NCBI RefSeq assembly: GCF_000266905.1
Contig: NC_018027.1
Span: 4,650,001 to 4,714,000, forward strand
Origin: Mycolicibacterium chubuense NBB4
Lineage (GTDB): Bacteria > Actinomycetota > Actinomycetes > Mycobacteriales > Mycobacteriaceae
Direction: 5' to 3'
DNA: 64,000 nt
Shown: positions 9,901 to 16,547 of the stretch, in pieces
How positions within the stretch are numbered: the stretch's first letter is position 1
How the letters are laid out: every line of letters begins with the position of its first letter
Notes under the pieces: generated by a model
The model's database searches: none
What the model saw: only the letters and a program-made list of their open reading frames with translations
What the model was told of the DNA's origin: nothing
Program-made: the position numbers and the translations under genes

Positions 9901-12057
9901 GTCCACGTCGGTGATCTGCACCGCCGAGATCACCTTCACCGGGGCACCGCCGAGTTTGAAGATCGGCAACCCCGTCGCCGTGACGAGTGGCGGCAGCCCG
10001 ATGACGGTGATCAGCGCCGCCGCCGGCACCAGACTGCTGACTTGGGAGTCGTCGGTGACCGACAACGTCAACCCCCGCGGCAGACCGCCCTCAGTCGTCG
10101 AGAACGTCACCGCCTTGATCGCCGCCTCATACTCGGCCGCCGACGCGGTACCCGACAGCGTCAGCGTCTGACTCGCCGCATCCCACGACGCGCTGATCGC
10201 ACCCGCCCCGCCGGTATAGGCGAGCACATCACCGGGCTTCACACTGGTGAGTTGCAGCGTGGCGCTGGAGAACTGCGTGGAATCCAGGTCGGTGATCTGC
10301 ACCGCCGAAATCACCTTCACCGGCGACCCACCGAGTTTGAAGATCGGCAACCCGCCGGCGGTCACCAACGGCGGCAGGCCGATGACGGTGATCAACGCAG
10401 CACCCGGAACCAGGCTGGTATGGCCCCCGTCGTCGGTGACGTTGATCGTGACACTACGCGGCAGGCCGCCCTCGGTCGTCGAGAACGTCACCGCCTTGAT
10501 CGCCGCCTCATACTCGGCCGCTGTTGCCGCTCCCGTTAGGGTCAACGTCTGCGTCGCAGCGTCCCAGGACGCCGCAATTGGACCGCTCGCGCCCGTATAC
10601 GCGAGGACGTCTCCGGACTTGCCGCCGGTCAGGATTCTGATCGTGGCGCTGGAGAGAAGGTCTGAATCCAGGTCCGTGATGGTCGCCGTCGACACGACCT
10701 TCACCGGCGAGCCACCCAGCTTGAAAATCGGTAGTCCCGCCGTCACCACCGTAGGGGGCAGTTCGACGATCGGGTTGACGGTGATGGGAATCGTGACGGT
10801 GACAGTGTCGACCTGAGCGATACCGATCGTCCGGGCGAGGGTGTGGAAGACGGCCTCGACGGCGCCGATTCTTCCCTTGAGGTGCTCCGAGGAATCGCTG
10901 ATGACGACTTGAAAGCTGTCGTTAAGCGGAGTGCCGGTGACGATGGACGTCGGCGTGTAGACGAACTGACCGGTGATCGGGTCGCGGTAGACCTGACCAT
11001 ACTTCGGCTGAATGATGTTGAACGTCAGCGGATCACCGTTCGGGTCGTACGCAGGGACGTCGACCAGCACCTGCCCCGTGAGGATCTGTGACGTCGTCAC
11101 TTGGCCGGGAACGGGCGTCTTGTTGAAGAACGTGTGGTTGATCTGCCTGCGCACCCAAGCCAACATCGCGTCGAACCACGGCGCCTGCGCAGGCGCATTC
11201 GGGTTCACGAACGGGGACACCACGCTTGACACGAGCGCGGACACGATGTTGACCGGTTTAACGGTTCGGGTCTCGGCGATCGCGGCGGATGCTTTCGGCG
11301 TGCGGGACTTCGTGGCCGCGACTTCGACGGAGACGGATTCAGGCTGTGGAGCGTGCTTGCCCGTCTCCTTGACCTCATCGGTCGCGGCCCCTGCTTCGCC
11401 GCTGCCCGCGACCGGCGACTCGTCGGGGGTCGGATCCGAGCCCGCGGAAGCCCCCGTCGACGCCTCCACGGTGCTGGACGGCTCGTCGTGGGTCGGCGCG
11501 GACGAGCGCCTCCAGTGATGGTCGCTGACCTTGCGCGACGGCCGCCTGTGGTTGTCGGTCTCGCCGGGGAGTGGCGACGCGGTTTCCTCACCGGGAACGT
11601 CTTCGTCGGCCGGTTCATCGGTACCGGGCTCGGGGTCGGCGTCCTGCGAGTCAGGGGCCGGCTTCTCGTCGGCGTCCTGGCCGGCATCCCCGCCCTGCGA
11701 GCCCGGGTCGTCAGTCGAGGACGCGTCCGATTTGTCGGTGCTCTTCCTTGCCGGCTTATGGGGTGCCGTCGACGCGGCATGATCGGGCTTCGAACTCGGC
11801 GACACCGAAGAGTCCGAGTCGCTGTCGGCATAGGCGACACCGGCGGAGTTGGCCACCGCCAAACCGACACCGAGAGACACGGCGAGTGCACCCACCCGGC
11901 CGATGTGGAGGCCGTACTTCGCAGAGACCTTGCGCGCGTGCTTGGCTGCCCGCCCCTGGCGGCCGCCCTCAACGAGTGCTTTGGCCGCCCAGAAGTCCGG
12001 TCCCGGACCCAGATCGTCCTTGCGCGCAGCGCGATGACGGGCCGGGGTTGCACACAT
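1..12057 (-). CDS. Giant exported tandem-repeat (adhesin-like) protein, C-terminus beyond the left edge
   Basis: The minus frame stays open for 4,019 codons from an ATG at 12057 to base 1, with no stop in view. GGAGG lies 6 nt before the ATG. Residues 1-52 are basic; about 53-77 are hydrophobic (GRVGALAVSLGVGLAVANSA), ending AYA, which looks like the long-N-region export signal of large mycobacterial surface proteins. Residues about 78-270 are a Ser/Asp/Pro/Thr-rich linker. A segment containing NPNAPAQAPWFDAMLAW and one unique Ig/cadherin-like domain (DPNGDPLTFNI) follow. From about residue 440 onward there are about 28 tandem domains of 126-128 residues with motifs LPIFKLGG, TDLDSDTLSGATV, SWDAASQTLTLTG and EYEAAIKAVTFSTT. 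These resemble beta-strand/cadherin-like repeats of bacterial adhesins; the DxDS motifs might bind calcium (inference). Two neighbouring units differ at ten bases, eight of them silent in this frame, which supports the strand. Surface adhesion is inferred from architecture only. Confidence 0.9.
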   Translation of the reverse strand, partial: MCATPARHRAARKDDLGPGPDFWAAKALVEGGRQGRAAKHARKVSAKYGLHIGRVGALAVSLGVGLAVANSAGVAYADSDSDSSVSPSSKPDHAASTAPHKPARKSTDKSDASSTDDPGSQGGDAGQDADEKPAPDSQDADPEPGTDEPADEDVPGEETASPLPGETDNHRRPSRKVSDHHWRRSSAPTHDEPSSTVEASTGASAGSDPTPDESPVAGSGEAGAATDEVKETGKHAPQPESVSVEVAATKSRTPKASAAIAETRTVKPVNIVSALVSSVVSPFVNPNAPAQAPWFDAMLAWVRRQINHTFFNKTPVPGQVTTSQILTGQVLVDVPAYDPNGDPLTFNIIQPKYGQVYRDPITGQFVYTPTSIVTGTPLNDSFQVVISDSSEHLKGRIGAVEAVFHTLARTIGIAQVDTVTVTIPITVNPIVELPPTVVTAGLPIFKLGGSPVKVVSTATITDLDSDLLSSATIRILTGGKSGDVLAYTGASGPIAASWDAATQTLTLTGAATAAEYEAAIKAVTFSTTEGGLPRSVTINVTDDGGHTSLVPGAALITVIGLPPLVTAGGLPIFKLGGSPVKVISAVQITDLDSTQFSSATLQLTSVKPGDVLAYTGGAGAISASWDAASQTLTLSGTASAAEYEAAIKAVTFSTTEGGLPRGLTLSVTDDSQVSSLVPAAALITVIGLPPLVTATGLPIFKLGGAPVKVISAVQITDVDSTQFSSATMQLTGGKTGDVLAYTGGAGAISASWDAASQTLTLSGTASAAQYEAAIKAVTFSTTEGGLPRGLALSVTDDSAVSSLVPAAALITVIGLPPLVTATGLPIFKLGGSPVKVISAVQITDLDSTQFSSATLQLTGAQASDVLSYSGTGVISASWDAASQTLTLSGTASAAEYEAAIKAVTFSTTEGGLPRGLTLSVTDDSAVSSLVPAAALITVIGLPPLVTATGLPIFKLGGSPVKVISAVQITDLDSTQFSSATLQLTGAQASDVLSYSGTGVISASWDAASQTLTLSGTASAAEYEAALKAVTFSTTEGGLPRGLTLSVTDDSAVSSLVPAAALITVIGLPPLVTATGLPIFKLGGSPVKVISAVQITDVDSTQFFSATLQLTGGQASDVLSYSGTGVITASWDAASQTLTLTGDASAAEYEAAIKAVTFSTTEGGLPRGLALSVADDSAVSSLVPAAALITVIGLPPLVTATGLPIFKLGGAPVKVISAVQITDVDSTQFSSATLQLTGAKSGDVLAYTGGPGSITASWDAASQTLTLSGTASAAEYEAAIKAVTFSTTEGGVARGLTLSVTDDSAVSSLVPAAALITVIGLPPLVTATGLPIFKLGGSPVKVISSVAISDLDSTTFSGATLQLTGAQASDVLSYSGTGVISVSWDAASQTLTLTGDASAAEYEAAIKAVTFSTTEGGVARGLTLSVTDDSAVSSLVPAAALITVIGLPPLVTATGLPIFKLGGAPVKVISSVVISDLDSTTFSSATLQLTGGKTGDVLAYTGGPGAITASWDAASQTLTLSGAASAAEYEAALKAVTFSTTEGGVARGLALSVTDDSAVSSLVPAAALITVIGLPPLVTATGLPIFKLGGAPVKVISAVQITDVDSTQFFSATLQLTGGQASDVLSYSGTGVITASWDAASQTLTLTGDASAAEYEAAIKAVTFSTTEGGLPRGLTLSVTDDSAVSSLVPAAALITVIGLPPLVTATGLPIFKLGGAPVKVISAVQITDVDSAQFSSATLQLTGAKSGDVLAYTGGPGSITASWDAASQTLTLSGTASAAEYEAAIKAVTFSTTEGGVARGLALSVTDDSQVSSLVPAAALITVIGLPPLVTATGLPIFKLGGAPVKVISAVQITDVDSTQFSSATLQLTGAKSGDVLAYTGGPGAITASWDAASQTLTLSGTASAAEYEDAIKTVTFSTTEGGVARGLALSVTDDSAVSSLVPAAALITVIGLPPLVTATGLPIFKLGGAPVKVISSVAISDLDSTTFSGATLQLTGSQASDLLSYSGTGVIRASWDAASQTLTLTGDASAAEYEAAIKAVTFSTTEGGVARGLTLSVTDDSAVSSLVPAAALITVIGLPPLVTATGLPIFKLGGSPVKVISAVQITDVDSAQFSSATLQLTGAKSGDVLAYTGGPGSITASWDAASQTLTLSGTASAAEYEAAIKAVTFSTTEGGVARGLALSVTDDSAVSSLVPAAALITVIGLPPLVTATGLPIFKLGGSPVKVISSVAITDPDSTTFSGATLQLTGAQASDVLSYSGTGVITAAWDAASQTLTLTGDASAAEYEAAIKAVTFTTTEGGVARGLTLSVTDVSAVSSLVPAAALITVIGLPPLVTATGLPIFKLGGAPVEVISSVAISDLDSTQFFSATMQLTGAKSGDVLAYTGGAGSITASWDAASQTLTLSGTASAAEYEAAIKAVTFSTTEGGVARGLALSVTDDSAASSLVPAAALITVIGLPPLVTAGGLPIFKLGGSPVKVLSSVAITDPDSTTFSNATLQLTGGKTGDVLAYTGGPGAITASWDAASQTLTLSGAASAAEYEAAIKAVTFSTTEGGVARGLALSVTDDSQVSSLVPAAALITVIGLPPLVTATGLPIFKLGGSPVKVLSSVAITDPDSTTFSSATLQLTGGKTGDVLAYTGGPGAITASWDAASQRLTLIGDASAAEYETAIKAVTFSTTEGGVARGLALSVTDDSQVSSLVPAAALITVIGLPPLVTATGLPIFKLGGAPVRVFSVATITDLDSDTLSGATITLTGGKPSDKLGFNDAGTIHGQWDAQTQTLTLTGAATKAEYEAALKAVTFTTTEGGATRSVTVAVTDDVNVASAVSVPVLISVIGLPPLVTATGLPVFKLGGAPVRVFSVATVTDLDSDTLSGATVTLAGGKPSDALGFNDTGTIHGEWDSTTQTLTLTGIATKAEYEAALKAVTFSTTEGGSARSVSVSVTDDVNVASAASVPVVISVIGLPPLVTATGLPIFKLGGAPVRVFSVATITDLDSDTLSGATVTLAGGKPSDTLAYSDTNTIHGTWDAQTQTLTLTGAATKAEYEAALQAVTFTTTEGGATRSVTVAVTDDVNVASAASVPVLISVIGLPPLVTATGLPVFKLGGAPVRVFSVATVTGLDSDTLSGATVTLTGGKPSDALGFSDTGTIRSTWDAQTQTLTLTGAATKAEYEAALQAVTFSTTEGGATRSVSVVVIDDVNVASAASVPVLISVIGLAPVVTATGLPVFKLGGAPVQVFSVATVTDLDSDTLSGATVTLAGGKSSDVLGYVSALGDSIHGTWDAQTQTLTLTGSATKAEYEAALKAVTFSTTEGGATRSVSVVVIDDVNVASAASVPVLISVIGLPPLVTATGLPIFKLGGAPVQVFSVATVTDLDSDTLSGATVTLAGGKSSDVLGYVSALGDPIQGSWDAETQTLTLTGAATKAEYEAALQAVTFSTTEGGATRSVSVMVIDDVNVASAASVPVLISVIGLPPVVTATGLPIFKLGGAPVRVFSVVTVSDLDSGTLSGATVTLAGGKSSDVLGFSDTGTIHGEWDAQTQTLTLTGSATKAEYEVALKAVTFTTTDGGGTRSVSVSVTDDVNVASAASVPVVISVIGLAPVVTATGLPVFKLGGAPVRVFSVATITDLDSDTLSSATVTLAGGKPSDTLAYSDTGTIHGTWDAQTQTLTLTGSATKAEYEAALQTVTFSTTDGGATRSVSVSVTDDVNVASAASVPVLISVIGLPPVVTATGLPVFKLGGAPVRVFSVVTVSDLDSNTLSGATVTLAGGKSSDVLDYVSALGDPIQGSWDAQTQTLTLTGSATKAEYEAALQAVTFTTTDGGATRSVSVAVTDDVNVASAASVPVLISVIGLPPVVTATGLPIFKLGGAPVRVFSVATITDLDSDTLSGATVTLAGGKSSDVLNYVSALGDPIHGSWDADTQTLTLTGSATKTEYEAALQAVTFSTTEGGATRRVTVVVTDDVNVASAASVPVLVSVIGLAPVVTATGVPVFKLGGAPVRVFSVATVTDLDSDTLSGA
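3921..10740 (-). repeat. Class B tandem repeat array (about 18 units, about 378-381 bp)
   Basis: Units encode SSLVPAAALITVIGLPPLV, KVISAVQITDVDSTQFSSAT, a short variable segment and SWDAASQTLTLTG. The class differs from class A in the N-terminal third of each unit and in the DVDSTQFSSA motif. The unit at about 3746-4144 is a hybrid whose low-coordinate side is class A and whose high-coordinate side is class B, placing the switch near 3920. Within class B, two subtypes (TGTGVITASWDA versus GGAGAISASWDA-like loops) partly alternate, giving a higher-order period of about 760-1140 bp. Confidence 0.85.
9103..9858 (-). repeat. Pair of near-identical adjacent class B units (2 x 378 bp)
   Basis: Bases 9103-9480 and 9481-9858 match along nearly their whole length, with about ten differences counted by eye over the compared part. 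Eight of the ten are synonymous in the minus frame; the two replacements are Thr to Ala and Glu to Gln. This looks like a recent in-frame duplication under protein-level constraint. Confidence 0.75.
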
Positions 12058-12724
12058 ACTTGTCCTCCGTTTGCTGCATATGCAATCCCCCCGGCATCAG
12101 ATACAGTTCGCAGGCCGAGTTCGACATCGCATCCACAGGCTGACCGAAGAACACCGCAGCGCTTCGCACGCGTGCGTTCATTCGCAGCACCATTGCCGCT
12201 CCCCAACCAGTTCTCGGACCACGAATGGTGTGCTGAGCGCGAGCCTGCCTTTTTCGGCTCACGCTCAGCAACAGCGAGCCTAAGCCAATAACGTAACGGT
12301 GATAGCGATATTTGCGATAGTCATTGCGTATGCAACTATAAGGCGGACCGGTTTCTGTCCAGTTAACGCTAAAACGCCATTTCAGCCGGGTCCATCGTTA
12401 TCAGACACAAATTATCGCCGACGCAAATCAGCTTGGCCGTGATGGCTACCCACATCGCTATCTCGCGCACTTTGGGAGGGCTTGGCAACGTCGACCGCCA
12501 TGCGCGGCGGCATCGCCGCCGCGTCTCGGGACCCCGCTTCGTCTGTAGACGAGGAGCCGGTTCTGACCGACGTCCGGCCCGGCCCGGAGTTCACACGGGA
12601 CCGACAGCACACGCCACCGCAGCCCGTTCGCCGATGCGCACACAGTGCGACCTGTGAGCGCACGTCGGCAACCACTCCCAGGGATCCCGGCGGGCGCGCA
12701 CCTGATTTGCTACCCGCAGCGTTA
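12058..12724. other. 667-bp gene-free region upstream of the giant repeat gene
   Basis: No convincing gene was found on either strand. The part nearest the giant gene (about 12280-12420) is markedly AT-richer than its surroundings, and probably carries its promoter on the minus strand. A strong hairpin lies at 12231-12270. The part nearest 12724 is the 3' flank of the LLM oxidoreductase gene; I see no clear T-tailed terminator there. Confidence 0.5.
12231..12270. promoter_or_regulatory. 15-bp inverted repeat (hairpin) upstream of the giant gene
   Basis: Arms 12231-12245 (tgctgagcgcgagcc) and 12256-12270 (ggctcacgctcagca) pair at 14 of 15 positions around a 10-nt loop containing a run of five T. 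It sits about 175-215 bp before the start codon, probably in the 5' leader or promoter. It could be an operator, a leader RNA hairpin or a terminator; the sequence alone does not decide. Confidence 0.6.
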
Positions 12725-13717
12725 CTACGCCAAAGCAGGGATGACCTTCCGTTCGAAGACCTCGATACTCGACCGATCGTAGGCCGCCTCGGGGAAATAG
12801 CAGATGACGTACTCGCATCCCAGGTCGCGCAGCTTCTGCAGAGATTCGACGAGTTGCTCGGGCGTACCACTTCCGCCTTGCGGTGTGCTCATGGAGTTCA
12901 ACATCGCGTCGGCGGCCGTCTCTCCGGTCAGCGCACTGATCCGAGCCCGCACGCCGTTCAGCCGATCCTTGACTTCGGCCTCCGAATCACCCACCACCGC
13001 GTTGATGTTCGCCGAGCGGATGATGGCTTCGTAGTCGGTTCCGACGTCGCGGCAGTGGCCGGCGAGAACCTGCGACTTGTGCGCGAAACCCTCGGGCTCC
13101 GAGGTGAAGTTGGTGTACTGCGCGTACTTGGCTGCGATCCGGAGCGTCACCTTCTCACCACCGCCTGCGATCCACAGCGGAATACCGCCTCGCTGCAGGG
13201 GCTTTGGCGCCACTATGGCTTTGTCGACCTGGTAGTGCTTGCCTTCGAAGCTCACCACACCTTCACGCCAGGCGTCGCTCATGATCTGCACACCCTCATC
13301 GAGGCGCCCGAGTCGGACCCCCGCCGACGGGAAACCATAGCCGTACGCACGCCATTCGTGCTCGTACCAGCCGCCCCCGATACCCATCTGAATGCGTCCA
13401 CCGGAGATGATGTCCGCGGTCGCGGCGACCTTGGCCAGATACACCGGATTGCGGTAGCTCATCGCGGTGCACATCTGTCCCAGCTTGATCCGAGAAGTCG
13501 TTGCCGCATAGGCGGCCATCAGCGACCAGGCTTCATGGGTGGCCTCAGACGTAGGAACCGGCACCGTGTGGAAGTGGTCGTAGACCCAGAGGGAATCCCA
13601 GATGCCCCCCTCGTCGACGTAGGTGGCGAGGTCGCTCATCACCCGCCAATGCTCGCCGGGGTCGATTCCGACCAGATCGAGTCGCCAGCCCTGGGGAATG
13701 AACAGTCCGAAGCGCAT
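12725..13717 (-). CDS. LLM-class F420-dependent oxidoreductase
   Basis: 330-residue protein of the luciferase-like (LLM) alpha/beta-barrel family. The N-terminus MRFGLFIPQGW, the segment WDSLWVYDHF and the glycine-rich IQMGIGGGWYEHEW are typical of mycobacterial F420-dependent oxidoreductases, which transfer hydride between F420 and an organic substrate. Whether it uses F420 or FMN is not decided by the sequence. It is the last gene of a minus-strand operon, 10 bp after an acyl-CoA ligase, which suggests a shared catabolic or modification pathway for a carboxylic acid. The substrate is unknown. Confidence 0.85.
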   Translation of the reverse strand: MRFGLFIPQGWRLDLVGIDPGEHWRVMSDLATYVDEGGIWDSLWVYDHFHTVPVPTSEATHEAWSLMAAYAATTSRIKLGQMCTAMSYRNPVYLAKVAATADIISGGRIQMGIGGGWYEHEWRAYGYGFPSAGVRLGRLDEGVQIMSDAWREGVVSFEGKHYQVDKAIVAPKPLQRGGIPLWIAGGGEKVTLRIAAKYAQYTNFTSEPEGFAHKSQVLAGHCRDVGTDYEAIIRSANINAVVGDSEAEVKDRLNGVRARISALTGETAADAMLNSMSTPQGGSGTPEQLVESLQKLRDLGCEYVICYFPEAAYDRSSIEVFERKVIPALA

Positions 13718-13727
13718 ACTGCCGACT

Positions 13728-15272
13728 CTAGGCCGATTGGCCGCCTGCGCGATAGAGGGCCGCCACCGCCGGCAAACTCACCTTCAGCGCGGGATTTCGG
13801 GGCAACTCGTCGACCAGCGCGAAGGAGACTGGAACGTTGTAGACGGGAAGACGCTGACGCACAATCGCTTTCAGCTCGTCTTCGGATGGCGGTGACGACC
13901 CGGGCACGACCTCGACAGCAGCGAAGGGCACCTGCCCCAGTCGTGCATCGGGCACCCCTACGACGCAGGCGTCCCGCACGCTGGGATGCTGCACGAGCAC
14001 GTCCCGGACGGTCTCGGGCAACACCTTGAACCCTCCACGATTGATCGCTCCGTCGGCTCTGCCGTGCAGGGTGACGAAGCCGTCGTCGTCGATGCTGGCG
14101 AAGTCCGTGGTCCGGATCCAGTCCGAGCTGATCGGTGCGACCATCGCCTCGAGCAGCCCCTGTTGCCCCGGCGGCAGTTCGGCGCCGGAGTCGGGGTCCA
14201 CCACCCGCAGCCGCACGTCGGGCAGCGCACGGCCTACGCTGTTGCGTTTGGCGTCGCCGAACTCCTGCAGCATCTCTGGTGTCCAGGCGCACAGTGACCC
14301 GGCGAATTCGGTTGCTCCGTAGGCTAATCGGATGGGAATCGCGTAACGCCGCTCGAATTCATCGCGCGTCTGCGGGTCGAGCGGTCCGGAAGCACTGATC
14401 AAGAACTCCAGCGACCGGAGATGCCCGGCCGGCACGTCGGCGTCCAGCAGCATGCGAATCACGGCGGGCTGCACACCCGAACGGGTGATGTGGTGTCGCC
14501 TCACGACGTCGACCCAGCCGTCCACGCTGAATCGCTCGAGCATCACGATGCGCCTGCCGTTGTGGATACCGGCGACCAACTGACAGACCCCGATCCCACC
14601 GAACTGCCAGTATGCGAATTCCGGCGGCGCGTCGGACGGCGCCGCCTCACCACTGGTCACGCTGAAGACGGTGCGCTCCAGCACAGATGCCTTGATCGCC
14701 TGGCGTTTCGGAGGCCCGGTGGTACCGCTGGTGAGAATGTGTAGCGCCACACCGGGTTCGGCCTGGGCGTGTCGACGCGACGAATCGCGGCGATGCAGTC
14801 CTACGACAGGCGTGACCGTCGGAGCGGTCAGTGAGATCGCCACACCGGCGCTGCCTGCGCGCTTCGCGGCGGCGATGACCTCGTCGGTCCAGTCCTCGCG
14901 GTCGGCGATGACGGCCGAGAGCTGGAGGGTTTCGATGTCGCGGGCGATCGCGTCCGGCGACTGGAACGAATAGATCATCGAGACGGGACGGCCGGCTGCG
15001 AGGAAGCCGATGATCGCCGCCGCATGCTGCAGCCGATTGCGGACCACCAGGCCGACGGACGCGCGGTCGTCGACGCCGCTGTCCTTCAGCGCCGACGAAA
15101 GGGCCTCTGCGTACGCGGTGATCTCGTCACCGGTGTACCAGCGGCCCTCGAATTCGATGCACGGCCGAGAACCGTAGCTCGCCAGCCCTGCCGAGAACTG
15201 TCCCGTGAAGCTATCGTGCACGCCGCCATTGTTGCTCAGGATCGGAACCGGTGAAGCAACTGCGGTAGTCAC
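13728..15272 (-). CDS. AMP-forming acyl-CoA synthetase/ligase
   Basis: 514-residue member of the adenylate-forming (AMP-binding) family, which activates a carboxylic acid with ATP and loads CoA. The phosphate-binding loop is LTSGTTGPPKR, a motif AYGATEFAG sits in the middle, TTDFASIDDDGFVTLHGRAD marks the hinge region, and a C-terminal lysine lies in PRNPALKVS where the catalytic Lys is expected. The protein is somewhat short for a fatty acyl-CoA ligase. The GTG at 15272 gives a 62-bp overlap with the upstream regulator gene; a GTG at 15221 would cut the overlap to 11 bp and is a real alternative. Substrate unknown. Confidence 0.85.
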   Translation of the reverse strand: MTTAVASPVPILSNNGGVHDSFTGQFSAGLASYGSRPCIEFEGRWYTGDEITAYAEALSSALKDSGVDDRASVGLVVRNRLQHAAAIIGFLAAGRPVSMIYSFQSPDAIARDIETLQLSAVIADREDWTDEVIAAAKRAGSAGVAISLTAPTVTPVVGLHRRDSSRRHAQAEPGVALHILTSGTTGPPKRQAIKASVLERTVFSVTSGEAAPSDAPPEFAYWQFGGIGVCQLVAGIHNGRRIVMLERFSVDGWVDVVRRHHITRSGVQPAVIRMLLDADVPAGHLRSLEFLISASGPLDPQTRDEFERRYAIPIRLAYGATEFAGSLCAWTPEMLQEFGDAKRNSVGRALPDVRLRVVDPDSGAELPPGQQGLLEAMVAPISSDWIRTTDFASIDDDGFVTLHGRADGAINRGGFKVLPETVRDVLVQHPSVRDACVVGVPDARLGQVPFAAVEVVPGSSPPSEDELKAIVRQRLPVYNVPVSFALVDELPRNPALKVSLPAVAALYRAGGQSA

Positions 15273-16206
15273 TCGGCGTGGTGCGCATCTGCCGGGCGAA
15301 GTGGTAGCGGAAGGTCACCGGCGATTCGAAACCCACGCGTGTCGCTATCTGTTCGATGGACAGCGCCGACGATTCCAGCAGAGGAAGGCTGGCCTGGATC
15401 CGCTGCTCGATCAGCCACTTGATGGGCGTGGTCCCGGTCGCCTTCGCGAACTGCCTCAGGTAGCTGCGCCGCGACATGGCCGAGTGCGCGGCGAGATCGT
15501 CGAGCGTGATCGGCGAGTCGAGATTTTCCAGCGCCCAGGCCATCCCCGAGGCGATCCGCCCGTCGGCCGTCGGCTCCGGCACTGGACTTTCGATGTACTG
15601 CGCCTGACCTCCGGAGCGGTGGGGTGAGATGACGAGCCGGCGTGCGACGTCGTTGGCGACCCGCACACCGTGATCCGAGCGCACGATGTGCAGGCACAGG
15701 TCGAGCCCGGCGGCACAGCCCGCGCTGGTGAGAATGCGCCCGTTGTCGACGTAGAGGGGCGCCGGATCGACGACGACGTCGGGATAGCGTTCCGCAAGCA
15801 GGTCGACATAGATCCAGTGCGTGGTGGCCGTGCGACCGTCGAGCACTCCGGCGGCGGCGAGCGCGAAGGCACCCGAACAGATCGAGACCAGGCGTGACCC
15901 CCGCTCATACGCGGCCCGGATCGCCTCGATGAGTTCGGGCGACGTCGGCGTCGTGACGTCACGCACGCTGGGGATCACCACCGTGTCGGCTCGAGCGAGC
16001 TCATCCAAGCCGTACGAGGTGCGCACCACTGCGCCACCGAGCATGCGGACCTCCGGTGTCTCCGAACACAGCCGCACCGAATACCACGGCCGCGCGATGC
16101 CGGCGGAGAACATCTCGGACAGTTCGGTCATGCCGAAGATCTCGGCCGCGAGCCCGGACTCGAAACCCGTCATTTCGTCGTACGCGAGGATCGCCACGGT
16201 ATGCAT
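15211..16206 (-). CDS. GlxA-type AraC-family transcriptional regulator with DJ-1/PfpI-like domain
   Basis: 331 residues. The N-terminal half resembles the DJ-1/PfpI amidase-like ligand-binding fold (VAILAYDEMTGFESG start; SICSGAFALAAAGVLDGR around the usual nucleophile elbow, with Cys present). The C-terminal ~100 residues form an AraC-type double HTH (SRRSYLRQFAKATGTTPIKW and IATRVGFESPVTFRYHF). Such regulators sense small molecules. It is the first gene of the operon with the acyl-CoA ligase and LLM oxidoreductase, so it probably controls that operon. The ATG is 6 nt after a TAGGAT box, consistent with leaderless translation. Confidence 0.88.
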   Translation of the reverse strand: MHTVAILAYDEMTGFESGLAAEIFGMTELSEMFSAGIARPWYSVRLCSETPEVRMLGGAVVRTSYGLDELARADTVVIPSVRDVTTPTSPELIEAIRAAYERGSRLVSICSGAFALAAAGVLDGRTATTHWIYVDLLAERYPDVVVDPAPLYVDNGRILTSAGCAAGLDLCLHIVRSDHGVRVANDVARRLVISPHRSGGQAQYIESPVPEPTADGRIASGMAWALENLDSPITLDDLAAHSAMSRRSYLRQFAKATGTTPIKWLIEQRIQASLPLLESSALSIEQIATRVGFESPVTFRYHFARQMRTTPSDYRSCFTGSDPEQQWRRAR

Positions 16207-16212
16207 GTCACT

Positions 16213-16218
16213 ATCCTA
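16213..16218 (-). promoter_or_regulatory. -10 box (TAGGAT) for leaderless start of the GlxA-type regulator
   Basis: On the minus strand TAGGAT is followed by 6 nt and the ATG at 16206, the geometry of a mycobacterial leaderless transcript. Confidence 0.5.
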
Positions 16219-16502
16219 AGCAACAGCGGCACTAGGGCCACTAGTGCGCGCCGGGACGGATGGGCAGCATTGCTGACATGCTCTACAGGAAGTCGTCGCT
16301 GAAGGATCGCCTCTACCGAATGTGGTTGCGGAGAGGCTTTTTTCGAGTTCTCACTCAGCTCGTCGCAGGAGTTCACGCCGCGAACGGACTCGCCCACGGG
16401 ACCGCAGCGGCACCGCCGTCGGCCGCTCGCGCGACCGGCGGCCGTTTACCCCCACCCCGTTCGATGACACATGAGTCCGCTGCGTGGCCGCCCGAAAACG
16501 CA
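16219..16502. other. Gene-free interval between regulator and fadB terminator
   Basis: About 280 bp. A 94-codon open stretch on the plus strand here has no recognisable motif, no good ribosome-binding site and low-complexity sequence, so I do not call it a gene. The minus side next to 16206 holds the regulator promoter. Confidence 0.5.
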
Positions 16503-16537
16503 GAATCCCCCGAAGCCCTTGAGGCTCCGGGGGATTC
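16503..16537 (-). terminator. Rho-independent-type terminator after fadB
   Basis: Arms gaatccccc (16503-16511) and gggggattc (16529-16537) pair perfectly, extended inward by further G-C pairs (gaagcc/ggctcc). It begins 11 bp past the fadB stop and is followed on the minus strand by TGCGTTTT. Confidence 0.8.
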
Positions 16538-16547
16538 CAGGTGACGA

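Noticed and set aside
1..10740. CRISPR or intergenic satellite array
   Set aside because: The unit is about 378-384 bp, always a multiple of three, continuous without spacers, and coding.
14..10816. Series of about 100-190-codon open stretches on the plus strand across the repeat array, and longer Arg/His-rich ones (for example 1435-2238 and 3967-5346)
   Set aside because: They are antisense or shifted shadows of the minus-strand giant gene: they repeat with its period, have no ribosome-binding sites, and the Arg/His-rich composition is typical of out-of-frame GC-rich DNA.
11205..12206. 333-codon minus-strand open stretch beginning MGSGNGAANERTRAK
   Set aside because: It is in a different frame from the giant gene, Arg/Pro-rich and overlaps its signal and linker region; the alternative frame has an export signal and a ribosome-binding site.
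12482..14029. 515-codon plus-strand open stretch
   Set aside because: Antisense to the LLM oxidoreductase and acyl-CoA ligase genes, with no motifs.
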